From: an uncultured Bacteroides sp.
Lineage (GTDB): Bacteria; Bacteroidota; Bacteroidia; Bacteroidales; Bacteroidaceae
DNA length: 64,000 bases
Direction of reading: 5' to 3'
Assembly: GCF_963677685.1 (NCBI RefSeq)
Contig: NZ_OY782186.1
Location: 124,001 to 188,000 of the forward strand
Positions 1 through 8,653 of the stretch are shown here, piece after piece; the stretch's first letter is position 1, and each line of letters opens with the position of its first letter. Made by a program: the position numbers and the translations under genes. The notes under the pieces are model-generated. The model did no database searches, was not told the DNA's origin, and saw only the letters and a program-made list of their open reading frames with translations.

Positions 1-2
1 AC

Positions 3-2264
3 GCTAAGCTTCGTGATATACTAAGCAACGAAAAGGCAGACTCTGCTAAAACCAATTCGGCTATAAAGATTAAAGCTACCGCAACAGCAAAAGCTCCAGT
101 GAGAAGTGCAGCAGACAGCCTTGCAGCTGCGTTAAAAGGAGAGACAAACAAAGCTGCAGAAGCTGCTAACCTAGAAGCGATAAAAAAAGAACATCCACTT
201 GCTGCTATTTTGCAATTTAACACAAGCGGACAAGGTCCGATTGTAGGATATGCGAATTATAAAGATACAGCTAATATCAATAAATATTTGGCTCTAAAAG
301 AAATCGCAAACGAATTTCCAAAAGAACTACGTTTAAAATGGGGAGTATCTGCTGCTGACTTTGACCCGAAAGCTCAAACATTTGAACTTTATGCGATCAA
401 ATCTACAGAAAGAAATGGCAAAGCACCTCTTGAGGGAGATGTAGTAAATGATGCTAAAGATGAATATGATCAATGGAACAAACCTGCCGTAAGCATGGAA
501 ATGAACCAAGATGGATCTAGAAGATGGGCATTGATGACCAAACAAAATATTGGTAAATCTATTGCTATTGTATTAGATGGATATGTATATTCTGCACCAA
601 ACGTTAACTCAGAAATTACAGGTGGACGTTCTCAGATCACAGGACATTTCACTCCTGAACAAGCTAAAGACTTAGCTAATGTTCTTAAATCAGGAAAAAT
701 GCCTGCGCCAGCACATATTGTACAAGAAGACATCATTGGACCATCCTTAGGACAAAAATCAATCAATGCCGGTGTATTTTCTTTCGTTGTTGCACTTATT
801 TTATTAATGATTTTCATGTGTCTCATCTATGGAATCATACCGGGAATGATTGCCAACAGCGCCTTAATACTTAATTTCTTTTTCACTTTAGGTATTCTAT
901 CTTCATTTCAAGCAGCACTAACTATGTCAGGGATAGCAGGTATGGTGTTATCATTAGGTATGGCTGTTGATGCAAATGTGCTTATTTATGAAAGAACGAA
1001 AGAAGAGCTAAAAAGTGGTAAAGGGTTAAAGAAAGCCCTATCTGATGGTTACTCAAATGCCTTCTCTGCCATTTTTGACTCTAACTTAACTTCTATCATT
1101 ACTGGTATAATTCTTTTCAACTTCGGAACCGGACCTATTAGAGGATTTGCAACCACACTAATCATTGGTATCACTGTTTCATTCTTCACCGCAGTATTCA
1201 TCACTCGTTTGGTGTATGAACACTTTATGGCTAAAGACAAGCTAAGCAATCTGACTTTCACCTCTAGCTTATCAAAAAAGTTATTAGTTACTTCGAAATT
1301 CAACTTTGTAGGTGCTAACAAAAAATCATTGATCATTGTAAGTGCCATTATATTAGTTTGTTTAGGATCATTCGCAATCCGAGGATTAAGTCAAAGTATT
1401 GATTTCACAGGTGGACGAAATTTTCAGGTTCAATTTGAAAAACCTGTAGAGCCTGAACAAGTACGTGAACTTATCGCCCAAAAATTTGGTGATGCTACAG
1501 TCGGTGTCATAGCCATCGGTACGGATAAAAAAACAGTTCGTATCAGTACCAACTATCGTATAAACGACGATTCAAACTCTGTTGATTCCGAAATAGAAGC
1601 ATACTTATATGAAGCATTAAAACCAATGCTTACTAAAGATATTACTCTTAAAACATTTACAGATCGCGATAATCATAATGGAGGCAGTATCATTAGTTCA
1701 CAAAAAGTAGGTCCAAGTATTGCCGATGATATAAAGACATCAGCACTTTGGTCCGTATTGCTCTCGCTAATCGCTATTGGTCTATATATATTATTACGTT
1801 TCCGTAACATAGCCTATAGTATAGGATCAGTAGTGGCTTTAACCAGTGACACAATTATGATTGTTGGAGCCTATTCTCTACTATGGGGCATCGTGCCTTT
1901 CTCTCTTGAGATAGACCAAACCTTTATTGGAGCAATCCTTACTGCGATAGGATATTCGATTAATGACAAAGTGGTTATCTTTGACCGTGTAAGAGAGTTT
2001 TTTGGCCTCTATCCTAATAGAAATCGCAAACAATTGTTTAACGACTCCCTTAACACAACCCTAGCTCGTACTATCAATACATCATTAACAACGTTAATTG
2101 TATTGCTTTGTATCTTCATACTAGGAGGTGATTCTATTCGAAGTTTTGCTTTTGCAATGATTCTAGGTGTTGTAATCGGCACATTATCTTCATTGTTTAT
2201 AGCTTCTCCGATTGCTTATATAATGATGAATAGAAAAGGTACTCACTCAGAAGAAAAAGAATAA
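3..2264 (+). CDS. secDF: SecDF protein-export membrane fusion protein (5' end cut off)
   Basis: This is the accessory subunit of the Sec translocon in the inner membrane, which uses the proton gradient to pull secreted proteins to the periplasm. The frame is already open at base 3, so the gene continues off the left edge; about 754 codons are present, against about 1000 in Bacteroidetes SecDF fusions. The SecD half shows the end of its periplasmic domain (SGKMPAPAHIV near base 700) and the membrane motif GMAVDANVLIYERTKEEL near 957-1010. The SecF half follows in the same frame with IDFTGGRNFQVQF near 1400, GPSIADDIKTSALWS near 1710 and AIGYSINDKVVIFDRVRE near 1945. SecD and SecF are separate genes in many bacteria, and the fusion is usual in this phylum. 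A strong terminator follows at once. Confidence 0.95.
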   Translation, partial: AKLRDILSNEKADSAKTNSAIKIKATATAKAPVRSAADSLAAALKGETNKAAEAANLEAIKKEHPLAAILQFNTSGQGPIVGYANYKDTANINKYLALKEIANEFPKELRLKWGVSAADFDPKAQTFELYAIKSTERNGKAPLEGDVVNDAKDEYDQWNKPAVSMEMNQDGSRRWALMTKQNIGKSIAIVLDGYVYSAPNVNSEITGGRSQITGHFTPEQAKDLANVLKSGKMPAPAHIVQEDIIGPSLGQKSINAGVFSFVVALILLMIFMCLIYGIIPGMIANSALILNFFFTLGILSSFQAALTMSGIAGMVLSLGMAVDANVLIYERTKEELKSGKGLKKALSDGYSNAFSAIFDSNLTSIITGIILFNFGTGPIRGFATTLIIGITVSFFTAVFITRLVYEHFMAKDKLSNLTFTSSLSKKLLVTSKFNFVGANKKSLIIVSAIILVCLGSFAIRGLSQSIDFTGGRNFQVQFEKPVEPEQVRELIAQKFGDATVGVIAIGTDKKTVRISTNYRINDDSNSVDSEIEAYLYEALKPMLTKDITLKTFTDRDNHNGGSIISSQKVGPSIADDIKTSALWSVLLSLIAIGLYILLRFRNIAYSIGSVVALTSDTIMIVGAYSLLWGIVPFSLEIDQTFIGAILTAIGYSINDKVVIFDRVREFFGLYPNRNRKQLFNDSLNTTLARTINTSLTTLIVLLCIFILGGDSIRSFAFAMILGVVIGTLSSLFIASPIAYIMMNRKGTHSEEKE

Positions 2265-2290
2265 ACAATTAAATCTGCACATAAATAAAA

Positions 2291-2330
2291 GAAAGGCTTT
2301 TCGTTAAAATACGAAAAGCCTTTCTTTTTT
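2291..2330 (+). terminator. Rho-independent terminator of secDF
   Basis: A perfect 14-bp stem (2291-2304 with 2311-2324, built on GAAAGGCTTTTCGT) has a 6-nt loop and a T tract, 27 bases after the secDF stop codon. Confidence 0.9.
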
Positions 2331-2388
2331 ACCATCCTTGTAAAACAAAAAAGCATCTATTAGACAAATACTAAAAGATGCTCTAATG

Positions 2389-2460
2389 TAGCCTCGAGGG
2401 GAATCGAACCCCTATCTAAAGTTTAGGAAACTTCTATTCTATCCGTTGAACTACAAGGCC
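2389..2460 (-). tRNA. tRNA-Arg (anticodon CCT)
   Basis: The minus strand folds into a cloverleaf. The acceptor stem is GGCCTTG/CGAGGCT with G-U wobbles at positions 1-72 and 6-67. The D stem is GTTC/GAAT and the D loop carries GG. The anticodon stem is GAAGT/ACTTT with loop TTCCTAA, giving anticodon CCT, which reads AGG (arginine). The T arm is AGGGG-TTCGATT-CCCCT and the discriminator is A. No CCA is encoded. Confidence 0.93.
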
Positions 2461-2475
2461 ATTGTGATTCAGTTG

Positions 2476-2505
2476 CAAAGATAGTTCATTTTAGCAATTC
2501 AGCAA
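2476..2505 (-). promoter_or_regulatory. Promoter of tRNA-Arg
   Basis: The minus strand carries TATCTTTG (2476-2483), a full match to the Bacteroides -7 box TAnnTTTG, 15 bases before the tRNA 5' end. A TTG (2503-2505) stands 19 bases further upstream in the -33 position. Confidence 0.65.
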
Positions 2506-2665
2506 GACCGATATACAGAATGTTTAAAAAAGAAAGAAAAGCGAGACAGTAAATCATCAGACTGCAGACTTTTTTCTTAAGCATTACATAAGAGGCAAAT
2601 AGAAAGAATATACAGCCTAAAAAGATTAGAATGAAAGATTTAGTTAGCAAATCCATATAAAACAT
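2486..2665 (-). CDS. Small two-helix membrane protein, unknown function (59 aa)
   Basis: I do not recognise this protein. The frame runs from an ATG at 2665 to TGA at 2486-2488, with 59 residues. It has two hydrophobic stretches, about residues 11-28 (beginning FILIFLGCIFFLF) and about 34-55 (CSLMIYCLAFLSFLNILYIG), joined by a KKK turn, which is the layout of a hairpin inner-membrane miniprotein with its loop in the cytoplasm. It fills most of the gap between tRNA-Arg and korA and ends just before the tRNA promoter. No good ribosome-binding site or -7 box was seen in front of it, so expression is uncertain. An AT-rich gap can produce such a frame by chance, but a run of this hydrophobicity with a charged turn is less expected. 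Confidence 0.45.
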   Translation of the reverse strand: MFYMDLLTKSFILIFLGCIFFLFASYVMLKKKVCSLMIYCLAFLSFLNILYIGLAELLK

Positions 2666-2698
2666 CAGATTAAGGTGAAAAGATTTTGCTAAGTCACA

Positions 2699-2759
2699 TA
2701 ACTTTGCGAACTTTACCGCAATTTAAGAAGCCATTTTGAAATAAATCTGTTTCAAAATG
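2699..2759 (+). promoter_or_regulatory. korAB promoter -7 box and leader hairpin
   Basis: TAACTTTG at 2699-2706 matches the Bacteroides -7 box TAnnTTTG; no TTTG is seen at the right distance for -33. The transcribed leader holds a perfect 10-bp hairpin, CATTTTGAAA (2732-2741) with TTTCAAAATG (2750-2759) and an 8-nt loop, ending 40 bases before the korA start codon. It could shield or expose the translation start; that role is inference. Confidence 0.5.
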
Positions 2760-2799
2760 AAACTGCAAGAAATAACCCTAAATAATTAATGAAAAAGTT

Positions 2800-4653
2800 A
2801 TGGCAGACGAAATGAAGGTTAAAGAATTGGAAAAGGTCGTCGTTCGTTTTTCTGGCGACTCTGGCGATGGAATGCAATTAGCCGGCAATATCTTTTCCAA
2901 CCTATCAGCCGTACTTGGAAATGACATTTCAACATTTCCAGACTATCCGGCAGAGATTCGTGCCCCACAAGGAACCCTCAGTGGAGTATCAGGTTTTCAA
3001 GTACACATTGGAGCAGATAGAGTTTTTACTTCTGGTGATAAATGTGATGTATTAGTTGCCATGAACCCTGCTGCACTAAAAACAAATGTAAAGTTTCTCA
3101 CTCCTCAATCGGTAATAATCATTGATACTGACACATTTACCAAAAAAGATTTAGAAAAAGCTCTTTACACCACTTTAGATCCTTTTACCGAGCTCAATAT
3201 TCATAACCAAGTTATAGAAGCTCCCATATCATCAATGTGCAAAGACAGCTTAAAAGAGAGTGGCTTAGATAACAAAACAGCTCTTCGCAGCAAAAACATG
3301 TTCGCATTAGGTTTAGTATGTTGGCTATTCAATAAGCCACTAGAACATGCCATGCACATGCTTCAACATAAATTTTCCAAAAAACCTTCTATAGCAGAAG
3401 CTAACATTAAAGTATTAACCGATGGGTACAATTACGGTCACAATACACATGCTTCCGTTTCTACCTATCGCATAGAAGCTAAAGGACATAAAGCCAAAGG
3501 TTTCTACACAGATATCAATGGTAACTTGGCAACCTCTTACGGACTAGTTGCTGCTGCAGAAAAAGCAGGTCTAAGCCTTTTTTTAGGTTCTTATCCTATT
3601 ACCCCAGCTACAGACATTCTACACAATTTATCAAAATTGAAAGAACTTGGAGTAATCACAGTACAGTGTGAAGATGAAATTTCAGGTTGCTGTAGTGCTA
3701 TCGGTGCTTCTTTTGCAGGATGCCTTGCTGCTACATCAACTTCCGGACCAGGAGTCTGCTTAAAAAGTGAAGCTATAAATCTTGCAGTAATTGCTGAACT
3801 TCCACTGGTTATTATTAATGTACAGCGCGGAGGTCCTTCGACTGGGATGCCAACTAAAAGCGAGCAAACAGATTTAATGCAAGCAGTATATGGACGCAAT
3901 GGAGAAAGTCCTTTGGTAGTTATCGCTGCTACATCTCCGACCAACTGTTTCGATTCTGCCTACATGGCTGCCAAGATAGCATTAGAACATATGACTCCGG
4001 TTATACTTCTTACAGACGGATATATAGCTAACGGATCTGCTGCTTGGAAAATTCCTTCATTAAAAGACTATCCTTCTATCAAGCCTCCCTATGTTACACC
4101 AGAGATGCAAGAAGAATGGAAACCTTACCGACGTGATTTGAAGTCAATGGTTCGTTATTGGGCTATCCCTGGAACAGAAGGGTTCCAACATCGTTTAGGC
4201 GGACTCGAAAAAGATTATGATACAAGTGCCATCTCTACCGATGCAAACAATCACCAAAAAATGACACTTAGCCGCCAAACTAAAATAGACTATATAGCCA
4301 ATTGCATACCAGAGCAAGAAGTTTTGGGTGACAAAGATGCCGAACTATTAATAGTGGCTTGGGGAGGTACATACGGACACCTCTACTCTGCAATGGAAAC
4401 AATGCAGAGAGAAGGTAAGAAAGTAGCATTAGCACATTTTCAATACATTAATCCTTTGCCTAAAAACACTGCTGAAATTCTGAAAAAATATAAAAAGATA
4501 ATTGTTGCGGAACAAAACATGGGACAATTTTCCACCATCTTGCGTGCAAAAGTACCCGGTCTAAATATATATCAGTTTAATAGAGTAAAAGGGCAACCTT
4601 TCAACGTGTTAAGACTTGTAGAAGAATTTACTAAAATATTGGAGGATAAGTAA
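2800..4653 (+). CDS. korA: 2-oxoacid:ferredoxin oxidoreductase, fused gamma-alpha subunit (KorA-like)
   Basis: With the next gene this forms an anaerobic enzyme that decarboxylates a 2-oxoacid, most likely 2-oxoglutarate, to the acyl-CoA and reduces ferredoxin. Residues about 10-190 are the gamma domain (RFSGDSGDGMQLAG at the start). Residues about 245-600 are the alpha domain, with YPITPATDI, the TSTSGPG turn and QRGGPSTGMPTKSEQTDL, all hallmarks of the family. At 617 residues it has the length of gamma-alpha fusions in Bacteroidetes. The beta subunit starts one base after its stop codon, so the two are translated together. Whether the substrate is 2-oxoglutarate or a branched-chain oxoacid cannot be settled by reading; the Kor assignment follows the fusion layout. 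Confidence 0.9.
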   Translation: MADEMKVKELEKVVVRFSGDSGDGMQLAGNIFSNLSAVLGNDISTFPDYPAEIRAPQGTLSGVSGFQVHIGADRVFTSGDKCDVLVAMNPAALKTNVKFLTPQSVIIIDTDTFTKKDLEKALYTTLDPFTELNIHNQVIEAPISSMCKDSLKESGLDNKTALRSKNMFALGLVCWLFNKPLEHAMHMLQHKFSKKPSIAEANIKVLTDGYNYGHNTHASVSTYRIEAKGHKAKGFYTDINGNLATSYGLVAAAEKAGLSLFLGSYPITPATDILHNLSKLKELGVITVQCEDEISGCCSAIGASFAGCLAATSTSGPGVCLKSEAINLAVIAELPLVIINVQRGGPSTGMPTKSEQTDLMQAVYGRNGESPLVVIAATSPTNCFDSAYMAAKIALEHMTPVILLTDGYIANGSAAWKIPSLKDYPSIKPPYVTPEMQEEWKPYRRDLKSMVRYWAIPGTEGFQHRLGGLEKDYDTSAISTDANNHQKMTLSRQTKIDYIANCIPEQEVLGDKDAELLIVAWGGTYGHLYSAMETMQREGKKVALAHFQYINPLPKNTAEILKKYKKIIVAEQNMGQFSTILRAKVPGLNIYQFNRVKGQPFNVLRLVEEFTKILEDK

Positions 4654-4654
4654 G

Positions 4655-5668
4655 ATGAGTGAACTAGAATTTACACCTAAAGATTTCAAAAGCGACCAAT
4701 ATGTACGTTGGTGCCCGGGCTGTGGAGACCATGCACTACTCAACTCTCTGCATAAAGCAATGGCTGAATTAGACATTGCTCCTCAAAACGTTGCTGTCAT
4801 TTCAGGTATAGGATGTTCTTCTCGCCTACCTTATTACATGAACACTTACGGATTTCATACTATACACGGACGAGCAGCCGCTATTGCCACCGGCGTAAAA
4901 GTAGCCAATCCAGAACTTAGCGTATGGCAGATATCTGGAGACGGTGATGCACTCGCTATTGGAGGTAACCATTTTATCCACGCTCTGAGACGTAATGTGA
5001 ACATGAATATCGTATTACTCAACAATCAAATATACGGTTTAACAAAAGGACAATATTCACCAACTTCACCTCGAGGATTTGTATCTAAATCATCCCCTTA
5101 TGGAACTGTGGAAGATCCATTTCATCCTGTAGAGCTGACTTTCGGTGCACGTGGACGCTTCTTTGGACGTTGCGTTGATGTTGATGGTTCTGCATCTGTA
5201 GAAGTACTTATTGCTTCAGCCAAGCACAAAGGTGCTTCTGTAGTAGAAGTACTTCAAAACTGCGTCATTTTCAATGATGGATCTCAATCCCTTGTTGCCA
5301 CTAAAGCTAATCGCGCCAAGAATGCAATCTACCTGAAACAAGGGGCACCTATGATATTCGGAGAGAATAATGAATTCGGATTAATGCAAGAAGGATTCGG
5401 ACTCAAAGTTGTCAAATTAGGAGAAAACGGTATAACAGAAAAAGATCTTCTCATACACGATGCTCATTGTGAGGATAATACTCTTCATCTCAAACTGGCT
5501 TTGATGGAAGGACCTGATTTCCCCATAGCATTAGGCGTTATCCGTGACGTAGAAGCTCCTTGCTATGATGAGTGTGTGCATGCCCAAATTAAAGAAGTTC
5601 GAGCGAAGAAAACAGATCATTCATTAGAAGAACTGCTTATGAAAGGCGATATATGGGAAGTTAAATAA
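4655..5668 (+). CDS. korB: 2-oxoacid:ferredoxin oxidoreductase beta subunit (KorB-like)
   Basis: This is the thiamine-diphosphate-binding half of the oxidoreductase. The N-terminal WCPGCGDHALL (about residue 19) and GIGCSSRLPYY carry the cysteines typical of the family. GDGDALAIGGNHFIHA with LLNNQIYGLTKGQYSPTSP (about residues 90-150) is the thiamine diphosphate and Mg site. It has 337 residues, normal for the family, and follows korA with a one-base gap, so the subunits are made in equal amounts. A terminator lies just downstream. Confidence 0.92.
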   Translation: MSELEFTPKDFKSDQYVRWCPGCGDHALLNSLHKAMAELDIAPQNVAVISGIGCSSRLPYYMNTYGFHTIHGRAAAIATGVKVANPELSVWQISGDGDALAIGGNHFIHALRRNVNMNIVLLNNQIYGLTKGQYSPTSPRGFVSKSSPYGTVEDPFHPVELTFGARGRFFGRCVDVDGSASVEVLIASAKHKGASVVEVLQNCVIFNDGSQSLVATKANRAKNAIYLKQGAPMIFGENNEFGLMQEGFGLKVVKLGENGITEKDLLIHDAHCEDNTLHLKLALMEGPDFPIALGVIRDVEAPCYDECVHAQIKEVRAKKTDHSLEELLMKGDIWEVK

Positions 5669-5710
5669 AAAAACAAATTCCTAGAAAAGCTCAATATAGC
5701 ATAGAATAAA

Positions 5711-5781
5711 ATCTCCCTGTTTGAATGCACTCCCTTTTAAAATCAGAAAGGAAACATTACAAACAGGGAGATTCTCTTTTT
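5711..5781 (+). terminator. Terminator of korAB
   Basis: ATCTCCCTGTTTG (5711-5723) pairs with CAAACAGGGAGAT (5760-5772), a 13-bp perfect stem followed by a T-rich run. The 36-nt loop contains a second imperfect stem (TCCCTTT with AAAGGA). Confidence 0.75.
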
Positions 5782-5858
5782 AATAACAAAACGCGTAAGC
5801 TAGATGCAAACAAATACAGATCAACACTAGTTAACTATAACATCAGAGCTAATGCTTC

Positions 5859-5917
5859 ATTACATTATAAGTTATTTGAATTATATTATAAGTTATCGCA
5901 ATAACATATAATGTAAT
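5859..5917. repeat. Three 17-bp repeats with exact 21-bp period
   Basis: ATTACATTATAAGTTAT (5859-5875) and ATTATATTATAAGTTAT (5880-5896) are direct repeats with one mismatch. ATAACATATAATGTAAT (5901-5917) is the inverted copy, again with one mismatch to the first. The spacers are 4 bases each (TTGA, CGCA), so the copies sit two helical turns apart. A weaker fourth match (12/17, inverted) begins at 5837. The array lies in the gap between the converging korB and upp genes, downstream of the korB terminator. Confidence 0.7.
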
Positions 5918-5933
5918 TCAATCCTTATTCTAT

Positions 5934-6587
5934 CTACTCTTTTTCACCATAAGCCAAATCACCCGCATCCCCTAAGCCGGGAACAATATACGAATGTTCG
6001 TTCAATTCAGGATCAATTGTAGCACACCATATAGTGGTAATATCTTGAGGAAACACACTAGCAATATGGTCCACAGCCTGTTGACTAGCAATGACCGAAA
6101 CAACATGAATTTCAGCAGGATGTCCTTTAGTCAACATTGCTTGATAACTTAATTCCATTGAGCCACCTGTAGCAAGCATAGGGTCAACAATGATCAACGT
6201 TTTATCATCAATACGGGGAGAAGCGATATATTCTATATGAATATCAAATTTAAGTGTATCCTTATATTTACGGTAAGCAGACACAAAAGCATTTTCAGCG
6301 TCATCAAAATAACTAAGGAAACCTTGATGAAAAGGAAGACCGGCACGAAGAATAGTGCTAATAACCAAATTATTATCAGGAGTACTCACACTAGCAATGC
6401 CCAGGGGAGTTTTAACATCCTTATCAGAGTAAACAAATGATTTGCTCATTTCATATGCCATCACTTCGCCAATTCTCTGAATATTCCGTCTAAATCTCAA
6501 TCGATCATTCTGTACATTTACATCTCTTATCTCCGCCAAATACTGATTCAGTATTGAATTTGTCTCACTGAAATTAATTATTTTCAT
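5934..6587 (-). CDS. upp: Uracil phosphoribosyltransferase
   Basis: This enzyme salvages uracil by joining it to PRPP to form UMP. The PRPP-binding motif LIIVDPMLATGGSM lies near residue 130, and the C-terminal segment SYIVPGLGDAGDLAYG is the uracil-binding signature. I place the start at the ATG at 6587 (MKIINFSETN), giving 217 residues as usual for the family; an upstream in-frame start at 6656 would add 23 residues without family support and would overlap the likely promoter. Monocistronic, transcribed toward korB. Confidence 0.93.
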   Translation of the reverse strand: MKIINFSETNSILNQYLAEIRDVNVQNDRLRFRRNIQRIGEVMAYEMSKSFVYSDKDVKTPLGIASVSTPDNNLVISTILRAGLPFHQGFLSYFDDAENAFVSAYRKYKDTLKFDIHIEYIASPRIDDKTLIIVDPMLATGGSMELSYQAMLTKGHPAEIHVVSVIASQQAVDHIASVFPQDITTIWCATIDPELNEHSYIVPGLGDAGDLAYGEKE

Positions 6588-6725
6588 ATATGTTCTTGCT
6601 TTATATATCTGTTTACGCGCTGCAAAGTAACATATTATATTCCCAAACTGCAACATCTAAATTGCAGTTTTTGTTATGGATATATAAAACAAATTCAATT
6701 AAAGAAAAATTTCTTTAATATAATG

Positions 6726-6753
6726 TTTGTTTTCAAATAAAGTATTACTTTTG
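6726..6753 (+). promoter_or_regulatory. pckA promoter
   Basis: TTTG (6726-6729) and TACTTTTG (6746-6753) match the Bacteroides -33 and -7 boxes with a 16-base spacer, slightly short. The leader to the start codon is about 115 bases, long enough for control at the RNA level. Confidence 0.5.
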
Positions 6754-6873
6754 TAACGGTTAACAGGAGAAAAACTAAATCAATAGAATTTTTCTTCTTT
6801 TAAAGCACATATTACTGCAAAGTGAATATAATAATTAAGATAACAATACCAATTTAACTAATTTCAAAAGAAA

Positions 6874-8478
6874 ATGGCAAATTTAGATTTAAGCAAGTAC
6901 GGTATTAGTGGTGCAGAAATTGTGCACAACCCGTCTTACGAGACATTATTCGCTGAAGAAACAAAAGAAGGTCTTCAAGGGTATGAAAAAGGTCAAGTAA
7001 CAGAATTAGGTGCAGTCAATGTTATGACAGGTATCTACACTGGCCGTTCTCCTAAAGATAAGTTTTTTGTAAAAGACGAAACCAGCGAAAACACTGTTTG
7101 GTGGACTTCAGAAGAATACAAAAATGACAATAAACCTGTCACTCCAGCAACTTGGAAAGCATTGAAAGAAATAGCAGTAAAACAACTTTCAAACAAGAAG
7201 CTATTTGTAATGGATACTTTCTGCGGAGCAAACGAGAGTTCTCGTATAAAAGTACGCTTCATCATGGAAGTAGCATGGCAAGCTCATTTCGTGAAAAATA
7301 TGTTCATCCGTCCTACTGAAGAGGAATTGGCTAACTATGGCGAACCTGATTTCGTTTCATTTAATGCTTCTAAAACTAAAGTTGAAAATTTCAAAGAACT
7401 TGGTTTAAATTCAGAAACAGCTACAGTATTCAACTTGACTAACAAAGAGCAAGTTATCATCAATACTTGGTACGGTGGCGAAATGAAAAAAGGTTTGTTC
7501 TCATATATGAACTACCGTTTACCATTAGCAGGAATGGCTTCTATGCACTGTTCTGCTAACACTGACCTTGATGGTAAAAACACTGCTATCTTCTTTGGAT
7601 TGTCAGGAACAGGTAAGACTACTTTGTCTACAGATCCAAAACGTTTATTAATCGGTGACGACGAACACGGATGGGATAATGAAGGCGTATTCAACTTTGA
7701 AGGTGGTTGCTATGCTAAAGTTATCAACCTTAGCGCAGAAGCTGAACCAGATATTTATGCAGCCATCAAACGTGACGCTCTTCTTGAGAACGTAACTGTT
7801 GATGCCAATGGTAAAATTAATTTTGAAGATAAAAGCGTAACAGAAAATACTCGCGTTTCTTATCCTATTAATCACATCAAAAATATCGTTAAACCTGTTT
7901 CTAAAGCTCCGGCTGCTAAGAAAGTAATCTTCCTTTCTGCTGATGCATTTGGCGTATTGCCTCCTGTATCTATTTTGAATGCAGAACAAACTAAGTATTA
8001 CTTCCTTTCTGGTTTTACAGCTAAACTGGCTGGAACAGAACGCGGTATTACTGAACCAACTCCTACATTCTCTGCTTGCTTCGGTGCTGCATTCTTGTCA
8101 TTGCATCCAACTAAATATGCAGAAGAATTAGTGAAGAAGATGGAAAAATCTGGCGCTAAAGCATATTTGGTTAACACAGGTTGGAATGGTAGTGGTAAAC
8201 GTATTTCTATCAAAGATACTCGTGGTATCATTGACGCTATCCTAGATGGTTCTATAGACAAAGCTCCTACTAAGACTATGCCTTACTTCAGCTTTGTTGT
8301 TCCTACAGAACTTCCAGGTGTTGCTACTAACATTCTTGACCCACGCGACACATACGCTAGCGCTGATCAATGGGATGAAAAAGCAAAAGATCTTGCTGCA
8401 CGTTTCATCAAAAACTTTGGCAAATTCACAGGAAATGAAGCAGGACAATCTTTGGTTGCTGCTGGTCCAAAACTCTAA
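6874..8478 (+). CDS. pckA: Phosphoenolpyruvate carboxykinase (ATP)
   Basis: The enzyme interconverts oxaloacetate plus ATP and PEP, CO2 and ADP. In Bacteroides it runs mainly toward oxaloacetate, as the CO2-fixing entry to succinate fermentation (family knowledge). The P-loop [14 protein letters not shown] is at about residues 242-255, GDDEHGW follows at about 262, and the N-terminal [11 protein letters not shown] motif is at about 53. It has 534 residues, normal for the ATP-dependent class. It stands alone with its own promoter and a strong terminator. Confidence 0.97.
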   Translation: MANLDLSKYGISGAEIVHNPSYETLFAEETKEGLQGYEKGQVTELGAVNVMTGIYTGRSPKDKFFVKDETSENTVWWTSEEYKNDNKPVTPATWKALKEIAVKQLSNKKLFVMDTFCGANESSRIKVRFIMEVAWQAHFVKNMFIRPTEEELANYGEPDFVSFNASKTKVENFKELGLNSETATVFNLTNKEQVIINTWYGGEMKKGLFSYMNYRLPLAGMASMHCSANTDLDGKNTAIFFGLSGTGKTTLSTDPKRLLIGDDEHGWDNEGVFNFEGGCYAKVINLSAEAEPDIYAAIKRDALLENVTVDANGKINFEDKSVTENTRVSYPINHIKNIVKPVSKAPAAKKVIFLSADAFGVLPPVSILNAEQTKYYFLSGFTAKLAGTERGITEPTPTFSACFGAAFLSLHPTKYAEELVKKMEKSGAKAYLVNTGWNGSGKRISIKDTRGIIDAILDGSIDKAPTKTMPYFSFVVPTELPGVATNILDPRDTYASADQWDEKAKDLAARFIKNFGKFTGNEAGQSLVAAGPKL

Positions 8479-8504
8479 ATCTGAACACAAACTATCAGAT
8501 ATTC

Positions 8505-8537
8505 AAAGGCGGTCTCTTATGAGAGATCGCCTTTTTT
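8505..8537 (+). terminator. Terminator of pckA
   Basis: AAAGGCGGTCTC pairs with GAGAGATCGCCTTT (one imperfect position), followed by six T, 26 bases after the stop codon. Confidence 0.85.
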
Positions 8538-8600
8538 CATTATATAACAATAACACCAAAGTAACTCAAGACAAATACATGTCTTAAAAAAGAGGATAAA

Positions 8601-8633
8601 AAAAGTCCGGCAAATCAAACTTACCGGACTTTT
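8601..8633 (-). terminator. Terminator of typA
   Basis: AAAAGTCCGG (8601-8610) pairs with CCGGACTTTT (8624-8633). On the minus strand the stem is followed by a run of T (the A tract at 8597-8604), just after the typA stop codon. Confidence 0.8.
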
Positions 8634-8653
8634 CAATATTATAAATTCTAAAA

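Noticed and set aside
5859..5917. CRISPR or terminator hairpin
   Set aside because: Spacers are four bases and the stem is almost pure A/T without a T tract; a separate G/C-rich terminator already ends korAB.
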